Positions 45,601-59,600 of a DNA stretch of 64,000 nt are shown piece after piece. The position numbers and the translations under genes were made by a program. A model generated the notes under the pieces. That model worked only from the letters and a program-made list of their open reading frames with translations, did not search any database and was not told the DNA's origin. Positions within the stretch are counted from its first letter, which is position 1, and every line of letters begins with the position of its first letter. Origin of the DNA: Hybos culiciformis (Eukaryota; Arthropoda; Insecta; Diptera; Hybotidae); NCBI GenBank assembly GCA_964007475.1, contig OZ023273.1:135381308-135445307 (forward strand). Reading direction: 5' to 3'.

Positions 45601-48600
45601 TTTGTATTCTAATAATTTTTTTTTTATGTTAAAAAATAAAAACAAATATTAATTATTCAAAAAAAATAAATTTCGTGCGGGAACCTTTTTTTCAACTACG
45701 CAATTCGATTTTAAAACAAAAAAAATGTTCGGAAAAAAAAACTAAAATCGTCGGTAACTTAAAAAAAAGCCTTAAATTTTTATCAATGTGTTTGTGCAAA
45801 AATAATATTAAAAAAAAAATAATAAAAAATAATAATATTTTTTTTTTTTTGTATGTATTTGTGCGTTAAACGTTAAATTTTTTGCAAGTCGCATAAGAAG
45901 TATAACTTCAAAAAAAAACTAATTATAATTATTAAAGACTATATGTATTTCAAAAGTCTTAACTTTTATTATTTCAAACATAATTATAACATAACATACT
46001 CAAAATAAAACAAAAAAAAATTCACGGAACCTCTTAAACCTTCAATCAAAAAAGATAATTTTCTTAATATGCAGTTAAATGTTTAAAATTTTTCACGGAT
46101 TTTAAATCGAAGAATGATTTTAATCAGAAAAATGAAATTTTAATTTAAAATGTATGTATAAAAAGAATAAAACATAAATGGTATGTCTAAAAAATAAATT
46201 AAATTTTCATACGAATAGATATAATTTTTGCTTTTCCTCCCTAAAACAATAAAATTTAAGAATAATGAATGTAAAATTACACGTGTAAAACAGATGAAAA
46301 TTAACATATGTAACTAATAAGTAGTTCTTTTTTTTTGTAAGAAACGAATCGTAATATTATTTGATTTTAAATATTAATGTTTCCCGGTTTTCTATCTTCA
46401 TTTCTATGTTCTAACTATATTATAGTCATGTTTGATTTTTTTACTTGTTCATTCACTTTGAGTTTAAAAATAACAAATAACATACAAATGAAAATAAAAA
46501 TAAGCTTATAATTTTCAAGTTCTAGATGTAAATTAAAATTAGTTCTGTTTCTTTTTTCAAATTTTCACATATTATTTGCACACATAATTATATACTAACT
46601 GTTCCGGCAAACCTTGTTTTGCCACATAAATATTTTTTTTTTCTTAGTTAATATTTTTATGCATGTTAATTAAATAATTCATTTAAAATTTTAACAGTTT
46701 TTTGCGGTTTTCACGGGTTAGTCGCGGTTGGATATGATGCACTACACATATAACAAACATCTTTTTTTTTAATCTGGTCGCGATTTTCACATGCTAGTAA
46801 CGCATTCCTTTTGAAATTATAATTTTCACGGTTTTATAAAAAATATATTTGTAAAACTATATTTGTAAAACATATCACTTGGTAATGTGTCAACTTTTAT
46901 AATATGTGCAACAAATTAAATATTTCTATAAAAAAGTCCAGTGTGAAAGTATTTTAAATCCAAATGTCAAAAACGAACTTCTACAATTATGAAGGCAATC
47001 GGTTTTATTTAATTTTTTTCCTATTTAAACATGATCATAATAATTTTTATAAAAATCTGAACAAAACGGCTATATTTATACAAAATATACAAAGCATGCA
47101 TTCTTATTAGTAATACGACGTTCATAATTAATTAGTTTAGTCGTCAGCAAATAGTGGAGCATTATAAATTTAATTCAAATATGAAAAAATCAATATCGTC
47201 TAAAAATAAATTAGAAAATTCTTGAGTTATATAAATTTAAATTGTTTTTTTAAACAATGTAAAATTTTTCTTCATCCTTGATATAATTTTTTTTTTCTAA
47301 AAATGTTTAAATTGGTAATTGTAGTCTGGTCTTTAATGTACTTCAAAATAAAATTAACCAAAACATTTTGCATTGTAAAAGTTTTATTAAAAAAAAAATT
47401 AAAAAATTTTTTTTTTTTTATTTCATTAAAAGTTAGATTTTATATTTTCATCACGCTCTATAAAAATATTTCTCTTTAATTAAATCCCTTATAATTGTGA
47501 AATTGAAAAGTAATATCTTTCAATGCGTTAATAAAGTCAAGTACCATTTTTTTTAGCTTGAAGTGGAAGTTTTATTTTTTTTTTATTATATTTATTTTTA
47601 TTTTTAGTATCATTACAGAATAATATTTTTGCATCAAAAACATCCGGCAATTCCTTCTTTAAATTTTTTTTTTTTTATTCCATTCTGGAATAAATTTTCT
47701 TTTACTTTAGAGTAGACATATATATACAATCTGTGGATAAATAAATATTTTATTTTTATTTTGCAATGGGTTCATAGAAATTTATTGCATCTTAATGTTG
47801 GGTTTTCTTAGATTACTGTAGTAAGTAAGTAGGATAGAAAATAAAAAAAACAGATACAATTCACACATAATAAATATTCGTCCGCTTATTAAACAACCAA
47901 GCGTACTTGAGATTCTGAAGTTTAAATTAAAGTACTTACAAATAAATGAAGCAAATATATAATGCTGCAGATTGGGAAGATATTAAGGTTAAGCAATGTA
48001 AATTTATATTTTTATTTCCAACTCATAGAAGAAATTTAAAAAAAGATTCGAATATTTGCGAACAATAGTGTCCGTTTTTATCAACGTGAGGTGAAAGGCT
48101 ACTGCCATTATAACTATTATTAGATAGTAGGTTTATTCGATCTCTTCTTTATTTTTGTATTGTGTAACCTGTAACCGAACTGGTGAAGTTGTGGTGAAAA
48201 AAATAAGTTTTAATATTTCTCCTACATTTTTGAGAAGATTCATATTTTCATTCGAAAATATTTTGGCGTCTGATACTTAGCACCTTAATACTTGAATTGG
48301 TTTATTTCAGATTGCATTCAACCTTAACTCCAAAATTTTAATTATGTTTATTTTAACAGCTCCTGATAGCATAAAAAATAAAATAAAATGTAGAATAAAT
48401 ACTAAATTAACCAACAACATTATGCTGGTTGAGTTTTATAGTGTTTTTCTATGTTAAATCTCAGAAAAAAACATAAATTAGTAAAACATTCAATTAGTTT
48501 TGTAACGTTGTTTTGAATTGTTAATCTTTTATTTGACTTTTTAATTTTACATAACATAAAATAAAATAATAAATTTTTATCTGAGTTCTTCTCTGAGTTC

Positions 48601-49120
48601 TTTTGTATTTTTTTTGAAACGGAAGACACTTGTATTCCTGAATTTAATCAGTTAAAAATAGACATATATACGAAAAAGACAATAAGTCTTAGAATTGGGT
48701 CGCATTTTATGTACTCAGAATCAGAATCGATACCTATAATATTCTGCATATTATTATAATTTAACGTAATTTTTTTTTTTGCAAATTCTTGGAAACTGCA
48801 ACATAAGTAGATGTCTTGAGAACATTTTAAAATTAATTAAATTAGTTTATAAAACTAGAATCGCTTATTTTTTTAATAGAACATAATATGTATTTAAATA
48901 TTTAATAATAAGATAAATTTCCGTTCTCGTTTATAATTCTTAGAAAAATTCGGTGCGGTACATAATATTAAAAATTGTATGTGTTACATCAAACAAAGCA
49001 TGAAATATAGAGTTATAGTTTATAAATAAAGAAATCATCAAATTTAGTAGATCTCGATTACTTGTATATCCAATATCTTATCGAATATTAAGACAGCTGA
49101 TTATTCTGTTAAATTTGAAT
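45601..49120. other. AT-rich region without recognised genes
   Basis: Homopolymer-rich sequence. Loosely repeated TTTTCACGG/GTCGCGGTT motifs occur around 46690-46840. A 25-base segment flanked by an acceptor and GTAAGT on the minus strand (about 47941-47965) is too short to call. Confidence 0.45.
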
Positions 49121-49393
49121 TTCTACTCGACATGATCTTGTTCGCAAAACATTCTTGGTATCTTGCTCCGTTGAAATATTACCAAACCAATCTGTAGTGT
49201 CAGGGCCGAAGACTGAAGATCTTTAACTTTCGTTTTTATGGTGATATAATATTTCATATATATCGGATCATGAGAAATTACATTTTTAAAACCCCACTGT
49301 TCTGTACTTAAATTCATCAATCGCTCTCAAGGGAACATTTTATACGAAGTTTTAACAGGAGATATTATAGCGGAAGTAAATTCTGCCGCAACT
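49121..49393 (-). pseudogene. coding-like relic of unknown family
   Basis: On the minus strand a frame from about 49393 reads AAEFTSAIISPVKTSYKMFP, then a TGA, then continues in the same frame with ERLMNLSTEQWGFKNVISHD and further to LQSS near 49200. From there sense continues in a different frame (FGPDTTDWFGNISTEQDTKN, then a stop near 49122). The balanced amino-acid usage is unlike chance AT-rich frames, and one stop plus one frame change suggest a decayed gene or transposon fragment. Alternatively the segment beginning after CTTCAG at about 49198 is a genuine exon. I do not recognise the family. Confidence 0.35.
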
Positions 49394-52300
49394 GAAACGA
49401 TTTGCTAATCTTGTTTCGATTTCGAAACCTATTTTAAAAAAATATTTTTTTTTTTTTGTTTTTTCTTACCGCAAATCCAAATATATAATGCAAATTCTTT
49501 TGGGAAATCCACTTGATTAGATCTCTAAAAGGCTATATTTTATATTCTGTTTTTTTTTGGTATTAAAAATAATTTAATTTTATTTTTAAATTTTTTTTTT
49601 TTTATTTTAAACTGATTTTAATATAATTTTGATAGGCATTTGTATTTATTATATTATTTATTATTTAATAAATCAAAAAATTTATTAAAAAAAAAAAAAA
49701 TTATATCAAAATAATAAAAAATAAGAAAATATGTAACGTGAAGACAATAAACTCATTATTCATTTTTCTTGCATTATTATTATTTTTTTATTACTACTTT
49801 AAGTTTTATATATTTCCCATATTCTTATTCTAGGAGAATAAAAATACATAAATATTAGTTTTAAAATAAATCACTTTCAAATTGACATTTTGCATTGAGA
49901 TTTTTTTTTTTTTGTATTAATAATCTTTATTTTATAAAACTAGTGCAAAAACACTGACCAATTTGAATAAAAATATAATAAAATTATATTCAAAAAACAT
50001 TTTTTTTTTTTTATTTAATTTTAATCTATTTTATTTAATTTTTATTTTATATTTTTATAAGTACCTAGGTTGTATAAAATATTTTGGACGTAAGAAAATA
50101 TTTTATAGCGCCAAAAAAAGAAGGTTATATTATTGGTACTATATTTCTATATACAAACAAAATAAATGTCTGCAAAGAAATTTTTTTCGCGCCAATTTCA
50201 TATAACTATTTAAAAAAAAAATGTTAAATTTTTCTACTTGCAGCATTTTTTTTCCTTTTTTTTTTTACCTTTTAAAAGAATTTATGATAATCGTATTGCC
50301 AATATTTTACTTAGTTTCACTTCTTTTTTTATTCTTCTCATTTAAATTTATTATTATTGATTTATCTTGTATTAAAAGTATAAAGTAAAATTATCGTTAA
50401 TTTAAAATAAAATTGAACAGATTTGAAATTTATAGCGATTGATTTTCTTCTCTAGTTATATTCTTTATAAAAATACGGAATTGATATTTGAAGACGTCTT
50501 CCTAGGATGCGGGCATAATGTTTTGCATACATATATTTTTAAGTAGTTAGAGTACTGAGAGAATACGCATTTTATTTTACAATAAAGTTAGATAAAAACT
50601 GAAATTGTATTATAACTCTTGTTAAATAATAATTAACACTTAGTTTCTCTTATCAGGTACTGATTAAAAAAACAGTATGAGGAATTTGAAAGCATAGATA
50701 GGAATTTGAAAGCATAGTAGTAAATGGTAAAGGTTATATTTTATTTATGTGTAACTAGCTGAATTTTGCTTAGTATTTTGGTCTTGGTAATGAATAAAAA
50801 TTAATAAAAAAAAAGTAAGTATTCTCTAATGGAACTCTCTAAACATCATAGAATTATTATGTATATAAAATATTATTAACAGAAAATATTTCATTCTGAT
50901 CCATTCCTACTAATCAACAATGTTTTTTTTTTTTTTAATTTATTTTTTTATAGTGGCAACAACATGGAAAATTAATTTAATCACTATAATTTTAATTTTT
51001 TTTTTCCTTTTTTTTTTCTTTATATAATTTAACTTAATTACAGCAACGTTGAAAATATTTTTTTAACATGATATTTTTTTTTAATAATTTATTAGACCTT
51101 TGCCTGTGATACAGTATTATATTGCCAATTTCAAATTAACCAACTAAAAAAAAAATAAACTTTAAAATGTCATGCAATTTTATCTAATTTCATTTGCCCA
51201 TTATCTGCTTTCAATCCGTATATCTCTCTTGTTTGCTTGTAAATTAATTTTCCTTATAATTTTTTTTAACAAACATTTTTTTTCTTCTTCTCAGCATAAT
51301 AATATATGCCTATACCGATATGAAAAAAAAAAATCTTAAATTTGCATAAACATTGATTAATTGAAAAAATAAAAGTATATAAAAAAAAAAATTTGCTGCA
51401 ACTTCTTTTTGACGGTGAGAAAAATGTTTACAGCAAAAAAAACCAAATTAAGTTAATCGTGATCGAAATTAGCAAGTAATGATGAATAAAAAAAAAAAAT
51501 AAAATTTGAAGACCAACACGCAAAGTTTATTTTCTTTTAAATAATATTCCTTAATTTTGTTTACTTTTTTTTTCTGAAGATATTTCTTTATTGTTTATTT
51601 ATTTATTTTTTTAAATATAAAAATGAAAAATCGAAATATTCCGTCCCGAGTGCACACATTCACCTTATTCCGTGAATCAAAACAAACTAACGAAAATTTG
51701 TTTGTGGTAAAATAAAAAGGGAAAATTTTGTATGAAGATGAAAAAAAACATAAAATTTTTTACCAAAAGAAAAATATTTTTGAAATGCATGCAAATCACA
51801 CATTTTTTTAAAAAAAATACAAATTATACAAAATTACATTTAAGATACTATACACAATCTTTTTTTCTGTTTGATTTCATATCAGATATCAAACAGTTTT
51901 GTTGTAAACGTTGATGTTCGAAACTGAAAATAGTGCATCAGTGCAACAAAAATTAAAAAAAAGTTAGAAATAATTTTGAAAGTGGTTGTCAATGCCGGTT
52001 TTTGTTGGAATGCTGTTGGGTTTCTTAATTTGTTATGCTAATTTTTACCAAACCAAAAATTCAACTAATATATATAATTAAGGATAAATATATGTATACA
52101 TATTTAAATATATAATATTGTATCTAACAATGGGTTTCAGATGTAAAGAAAAATGATTGGGATTGTCAAATATAAACTATAACATAGTTGAAAAGCTTAA
52201 ATAAAAATGCAGACTAAAACATGAAATTAAAATATATAGTTTAAGATTTAAGTATATAATATACTTCGAAGTTGTCATCGCAAAACAAAATTCTTTGAAG

Positions 52301-53411
52301 ACCTCACAACAAAGAGGAATATTTCTCAAATTCCATCGGTCAATCAAAATCATTTTGATTTAAGAATTCTTTTTTTTGAATTATCTTTTACTTTTATTTA
52401 TTTTTAGAAATTCTTTTTTATTTTTTCCTAGACAATGTAATTTCATTAAAATGAGAAAAAGTTGTTGGTTGAAAAATGATTTCTTACAATAACTATGAGA
52501 CACAAGTTAAAATTTACTGAATTATATAAGTACTTTTAACTTTTTATTTCCTTGTTTTTTTTTATATATCGTTTTTTTGCCACAGGTATTTAATAAATGA
52601 AAAAAAAAACAAACAGAAATCAGAAAGTTAATGAACTTTTTTGTATGTTCTCTAAAATAAATTTCAGAATTTTTCAAGAAGATACAATTTTTCATTCAAC
52701 AAGAAAAACTTTTCTTTTTTACAAAAGCTTTACATTATCATGGGAAAAGTTATATTCTAAATAGTCAAGAGAACGAAGAATCTATATTTTTATTTTATTT
52801 TTATTTTCAAGAATTAAATTATGCGAATAAAACTTTTTTGGAAAAACCAAAACAATTTTTAACCCTTAAGGTCATGGGAAAAGTTTCCTTGTATCATCCT
52901 AATTGGATTTTTATGTACAATTTTAATGATGTACAATTTTTTTTTATTTAAATTAAATTTGACAGCCCAAAGCTATAAAGTTCCTTTCAATAAACTTTCT
53001 ATTTTCTGATTGAAAATCATTATGAAGAAACCTTTTTTATTTTTTGATAGTTTCGTCCAGAGATAAATAAAATTAATTTATATATAATTATGAAAATTAA
53101 ACAGGAAATAGTTAGGTTCGAGAACGATTTTGTCGAAGTGAGCATAATAATAATTTAAAAAATGAATAAAAGTTGTACCTATACAGTGTAATAATAATAG
53201 TTAAAATTTGACAATAGTTAGCAAGTAAGTGTATACAGTTTTTAAGAAGGATATTGAAATTTTTATAAATATAAAAAAATCTAAAGCATGATATTTCTAT
53301 ATAGTTTTTGTTCAAAGAAAAAATTTGAAAATTATTTTTAATAATTTAGGTCTACTGTTCAAATTACTTTAACATGAAATTATTGGTTAATGTTCTATTT
53401 GTACTTCCTAT
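49394..53411. other. AT-rich region without recognised genes
   Basis: Long T and A runs and chance frames only. A short duplication (GGAATTTGAAAGCATAG, two copies) occurs near 50680-50718. Confidence 0.5.
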
Positions 53412-53611
53412 NNNNNNNNNNNNNNNNNNNNNNNNNNNNNNNNNNNNNNNNNNNNNNNNNNNNNNNNNNNNNNNNNNNNNNNNNNNNNNNNNNNNNNNNN
53501 NNNNNNNNNNNNNNNNNNNNNNNNNNNNNNNNNNNNNNNNNNNNNNNNNNNNNNNNNNNNNNNNNNNNNNNNNNNNNNNNNNNNNNNNNNNNNNNNNNNN
53601 NNNNNNNNNNN
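53412..53611. other. assembly gap (200 N)
   Basis: Exactly 200 unknown bases, probably a fixed-size scaffold gap of unknown true length. The flanks are ordinary AT-rich sequence. Confidence 0.98.
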
Positions 53612-56600
53612 CAAAATAAACAATTTCCAAAAAATAAGTATGATATGAAATCATAAAATTTTTTTTGCTATGATTTTTAATCAGACATAAAAAAGGCCCG
53701 CATTTCAATTAAATTTGATAATAATATTGTACAAATATGTTTTTTATTTACAATGTTTTTTTTTGTCTCTCCCTTATCAAAATATTAAACAAATTTACAA
53801 ATTGAAATTTTATTACTTAATTATGTGGAGGAATAATCATTTAAAAAATAACAGATATAATAACAATTCACTTATCGACTGGATTGAAATTATATCAAAA
53901 AATTAAAAAAAAAACTTGGAATATTTTTTTTTATTGTTTATGTCGTTGAATAAAATTATGATATCGAATGAGGGCATAGCACCATATATTACATTATAAA
54001 AAAAAAATTTGTGTACGTAAATGAATAAAGTTAAAGATTATATTTTTTTGTAAATCAATTAAGAAAACATTATTTAAGTGTCAAAAAATTATTTTTGAAG
54101 TAGTGATAAGTCAGAAATCAATTTTCGTAATTAACATTATATTACCTAGTGAAATCAAGTAGGTAAATTTTTGCAGATTTTTTTTTTTATTAAAGAACAA
54201 AAATTTTAATTCAAAAATCTGCTCGCCGCAATTACGAGTTTAAATAAATATATTTTCTTGAGTAAATAAATAATTTAAAGACCAATGTGGGTGCGCATGG
54301 AAAGGTAAGGGTTATGTGGCATGTATAATACGAACCGAGAATATACCATAGAACAGTGTTAAAATTAAACGTCTCATGATATTTGTTGAAGAAAATCACT
54401 AATTACTAAGCGCAGATAAAAAAAATGTCAGTGTTTTTTTATTATCCCAGTATTTATATTAATACTTTCTACACCTTCAAATAAAATATAAAAATAATAT
54501 ATTTGTATGAAACTGATAATATTTTCAGTATCCTTAATCAATGGTTTAAGTTTCAGCATTAGTTCACAACTTTATTTGTTAAAATTTTTATAAAATAAAT
54601 TAATAAATACAATTAAATGAAATAAATTGAGACCATCCAGATAAACAGTTACAACTATTAGATCTAAAATTACGAAAAAAATAATTCCTTGGCGATTTTC
54701 TCTTCATTGTATTTTATTTTTTTATACAAGTTTAGGTACATATTTATTTTTTGAACTCTTTTTTTTACAACCTAGCTTTTTAACTTATATATTAATTTCT
54801 AAAATAAGGGATTCTGTTATTTCCACAAGGGAAATAATTAAAAGGATTATGTAAACATCTACATAAATGTATTAAATCATGTTTACATTTTCTTTAAATA
54901 TAAAATAAATTTTGAATTCATGATATTCTACAAAAAAAAATTTAATTCCAGCATCTGTTGATAACCTCAGGAAATTTTTATTTCATTTTATATTTTTATA
55001 TACCTAAATTTAAGAAAAAAAAAATTATTTTGGTCATCATTGCACTTAAACATCTGGTTGCGAAAAAAGAAATCCTTTAAGAACCAATATTAAATACAGC
55101 TATTATTTTTTTTATTCTTTACCAGTTGAATAGAAAACCAATTTCAAATAGGAAAAGGATATTCAATTTCTGCTGATATTTTGTCGGATAATGTATTTTA
55201 GTTGTTATTGGTTTCTTTTTTTTGTTTTGGTAAAAATTTTTAAAGTTTGAGTCACCTAAATCTTTTATACTTTATTAATTATTCTTAAAATTAAACATAA
55301 CTAGATATGCAGAGGCATACCAGTTGTGCAGAGACAAAATACCAGTTGTAGAGAAGCATGCCAGTTGTGCAGAGACAAAATACCAGTTGTGCATGGCAAA
55401 GTATATGATATTTGTCGAAAAATAAAGTTACATACAAATGTTTCTCGTTTAATATTATACCACTGAACTATGATAAACTCTATGACTAATAATTAATACT
55501 AATTTCGAGGAAGTAAGATACGCAAACTCTCCTCATTTGTTGTTTAATTCGCCAATATAATCCTTGCATAAAAATTATGTCAGACCACAATTGATTGATC
55601 TGATTTAATATCAGAAAATTTTTAGATTTTCCTTAGCTATTAGTAAAAATACGAACTTTTTTATAAAAATATTCTTTTTTCCGTCGTTTTTATAGTATTT
55701 TCAGATGTGGCTATTTTGATAGTTCTATTAAACTAAAGTTAGCAGTTCAGATTTCTTAAGATCACATCTATAGCTCGTATATCTAATTTTATGGTTCACT
55801 AATTTAAAAAAAAACACATAAATTTGAATTTCGATTTTTATGAAATCATAACCATAAAAATGAGTGCTAATAATTACCGGATATATATGGAATACTGCGA
55901 GTGTGCAATAATTCTAAAAGAATTAACTTTACAAAAATGTAAAATGTTGTACATAGAAAAAAGAACATTTGTAAAAAAAAAATCAATGAAATAATTTCTT
56001 TGAAGAAAGAAAGAAAAAAAAAAAAGCGAATATATTCTTTGAAATTATAATTAGGGTGATGATATCTTTAAAATATGTGAGAATATTTTAGTTCCTTTTT
56101 GATATCTCCTCGAAAAAATTAAGTATTATTATTTTTACTTCACACCTGACTGTTTACGATAATAATACTTTTAATGTTATAATAAGAACATTAGAATATA
56201 AAGTTTTACATTTTTTAAAATAAAAACCTCACCCTAGAAAAATAGAATTAATTTTCAGTTTCTTAAAATATTCTAATTATGGTACATTAAATAGCAAATT
56301 ATAATTATTATATTTTTTTATTAATACATTTTTTTTGGAGGAATAACAAGCGTAGCGTTTGAACTCAAATTCTATTGAACTGTGAAATTAAAAAATTTAG
56401 AGACAATGGATAAGAAGGAATTCGAGCATAAGAATGTGATGATAAGTAACCTAAAATCAAGTGAACAAGAGGAGGCTTTCTAATCGAGAGGCTAATTGAA
56501 TTACCAAATTCAGAAAAATTAATTTTTTCTCTATCTCGTTTTCTTTTCAACCCAAATAGAGTGACTACGAAAAATTTTATATAGGAATATCAATCTTTCC

Positions 56601-59600
56601 ATGGAAGGATTCGAAAGCACAATAGTACAAGTATACTGACTGATTTATTCTGGTAAATTTTTTATAAATACTATTACTTCTTCTGAATTGTTTAATTTCC
56701 ATAAGTTTACTTTAAATAAATCTTTTCAAGGCACATATACTTAGTACCTGTGATCAAAATATTTATGTAATACAAAGATAAAATTAATTATTTTCATTTA
56801 AAAATTTAATTAAAAACACCTCTTTTTTTTTGTTTTCTATCATGAAATACTAATTTCTTTAAATTTTTATCAGTCTTGTCTAAAGGTTAAACCAGTTATA
56901 GGTGTTTTTAATATAATATAGTGAAATTCTTCTAACCATATAAATGAAGTGTTGCAATCAATTAATTTTTATTAATATTTACTATTAGTTAAATCAAATC
57001 TTTAGAAAAAAATTATCGCCTTGTTTTAAAAACTTTCATAAATGTTTATTAAAATCGTGTTGGAATTTTAAATTTTTATTATAAATAGTGTTCAAATGTT
57101 GTAAGTATAATAATATACCTATTCATTTACTTATTATAAAACAAATGAGTATGTACTCAATAAAAACCATTATTTTGAAAAAAATAAAATAAAATAAAAT
57201 ATTTATATATATGTATGTTTATATAAATATATATATTAAGAACAAAATAAAAAAAAATTGGGAATGTTTTCACGAAATTAAATTCTTGTCTTGTTTTCCT
57301 TATCGACCAATTCTTCAATTGCTGGCGATACTCAACCCTTTCACTTCTGAAAGAAGCATTAAAAATATCTTACATAGAATACAATGGAATATATAAAATA
57401 TAATGGTCGTGAATTTTTATTTAACCAGCTTGGAGTCTAAAAATTAAAAGCATCTCTGTGCTGAGCATGTACCTATTTTATTTTTATAAAATCGTTTTTT
57501 TTTTAATGTGCTACAAACTTTATTGGATTATCTATTTTATCTGCGAAGCAACAAAATAAACATTTCTATAGAATTAATTAAGTGGATTATGTCTGATAAG
57601 CATACAGAAATAAAATCCCAAGGCATCATTATTAGCATCACGACAAGCATTATGTTATATTAAGTTTTATCTATATGTTGATGATGTGATAATTAAAACG
57701 AATTAAATAGTCATACTTTTTTAAACAGAAAAAAGTAGTTTACTTCTTCATAAATCATAAAATATTTTTAAATTTACACAAACATTAAACATTATATTAC
57801 TATCATAATATCTATGCGTTACATCTTAATTTGCGGTATCATAATCCATTGATGCTTTAACCAGTTGCCGTAAATGTTTAGGTTCAGTTTTTTTACTTTT
57901 ACAAATTTATAAATTTAAATATGTATATTTTTAATTTAAATGTCTTATAAATTTTCTTAAAAAAGAAATCGATCCGAAATAGATATTTATAGCCTTAAGG
58001 ATGAAAATGATGAATAGCGAAGAAAATATTCAAAACGATTCATATGTGAATTAAAAAAAAAAAAAAAATGAAATAATAAATAATATACAGCTGAGAGATG
58101 CTCCACTGAACATAAAAAAGATTTTTGCAGATAAAAACAAGAAATTTTTATTTAGTTACATATACTGGAATAAAAAGAAATTTATCAAAAATAAAGTTTT
58201 ACTCTGGAGCATTGGCTTGATAATGGTTTCTTAAAATCTGTCAAAATCTCTGAATCAGGCTAAAGTGGAACTTTGATCTCTCTGACAGATTTCTTAATGT
58301 CATATTGAATGTAGGCTTAATGCTTATATTCAAAGAATCCTTTTCGTCAGAAAAACGTCAGCCACAATATAAATTTGATAACTATAAAGTTATTGTTGTT
58401 GTAGCATCCTCTCAATAGCGGTTACTTCAAATAAGACAAATAGTATAAAAGAAAATCACATATACCCTATAAGTACATGTTCCATTCTATATTAAAATTT
58501 TTCCACAATACTGTATGACTAAACGAACGTAAAATAAAAAATTAAATTGAAGTTTTAAATGAAGTTCACATAAATCGGAAATTTATATTTGTACACACAC
58601 AGATAGTTCAAGACACGTTTAAGCTTTCTGCTTAAATATTAATAAAGTTATATTTGCTTTACTGCATTGCACCCTTAGAAAATATTTTTGTTTATATGTA
58701 AAATAGAAAAGAAACAAAATTTACATAAGTTCTATAATTTTGCTACTTTTCAGCCCTTTATCCTCTTCTTATATAAACATATATTTTTATAGAAATAAAA
58801 TTTGCTCTGTTGTATTATGAACTTAATTATTTTTAAATCAAAATAGATTTTTCCAAGGACATAAAAATAAAAAATTAGAAGCCAAAAAAATTATCTGTGT
58901 GGCTTTTACTAAAATTAATGTATGACAAACAAAAATTCCATGCCAATCTATTCATCTGATTCAACATTTTAGTTTATGACTTTTAATCAGACTTATTGAT
59001 CCTTTCAGACGTATAAAACATAACAAAGAATAAATAAAGTTGTAAATTTAACTTCCGATAATGATTTTCAAATTGCTCATTAAAGTCAGAAAATTTATTC
59101 CAATTATATAAAATTTTGCTATTTATCACGAGAGTTTTGTATTATTCAATGTTGATTAGCAGCAAACTGAAGTTAATAAATTTTATTATTCTTATAGATA
59201 TTCTTAAATTTTCTAAGCTATAACACTTTCATTCAGTTAGCCAGTTATGGTTCATTCAAATAATTTAAATAAAGTTCCGTCACAATATATTTCAGAGAAA
59301 AAAATTTTATTTGTGTTTCTTCCTTAAAGTTCAGACTATTTTCGTATAATCTTAATTTTTATTTTGAGAATTTTTGTAAAGTCATCAGGTGATAAATAAT
59401 ATTATTGACCAATTTAACAAAAAATCATTTAATGGTTCTTGTAAAAAATCATAATAGAGTAAAAAACAAAAAGAAAAGTTTAATAGAGGTTTTCCACATT
59501 TCTATATAAATATAATGTTGTGTATGTGTTCAATATATATGTATATTTTTAGGACATACGTTTATGAAAAAAACCAACATAGAATATTGTTATTTTAAAG

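Noticed and set aside
47941..47965. 25-base minus-strand segment between an acceptor and GTAAGT
   Set aside because: Too short and without coding or positional support.
53364..53708. Open frames spanning the N gap
   Set aside because: They exist only because N bases are read as open; no real sequence supports them.
56365..56550. 61-codon minus-strand frame
   Set aside because: No recognisable domain, no splice context and length within chance expectation.
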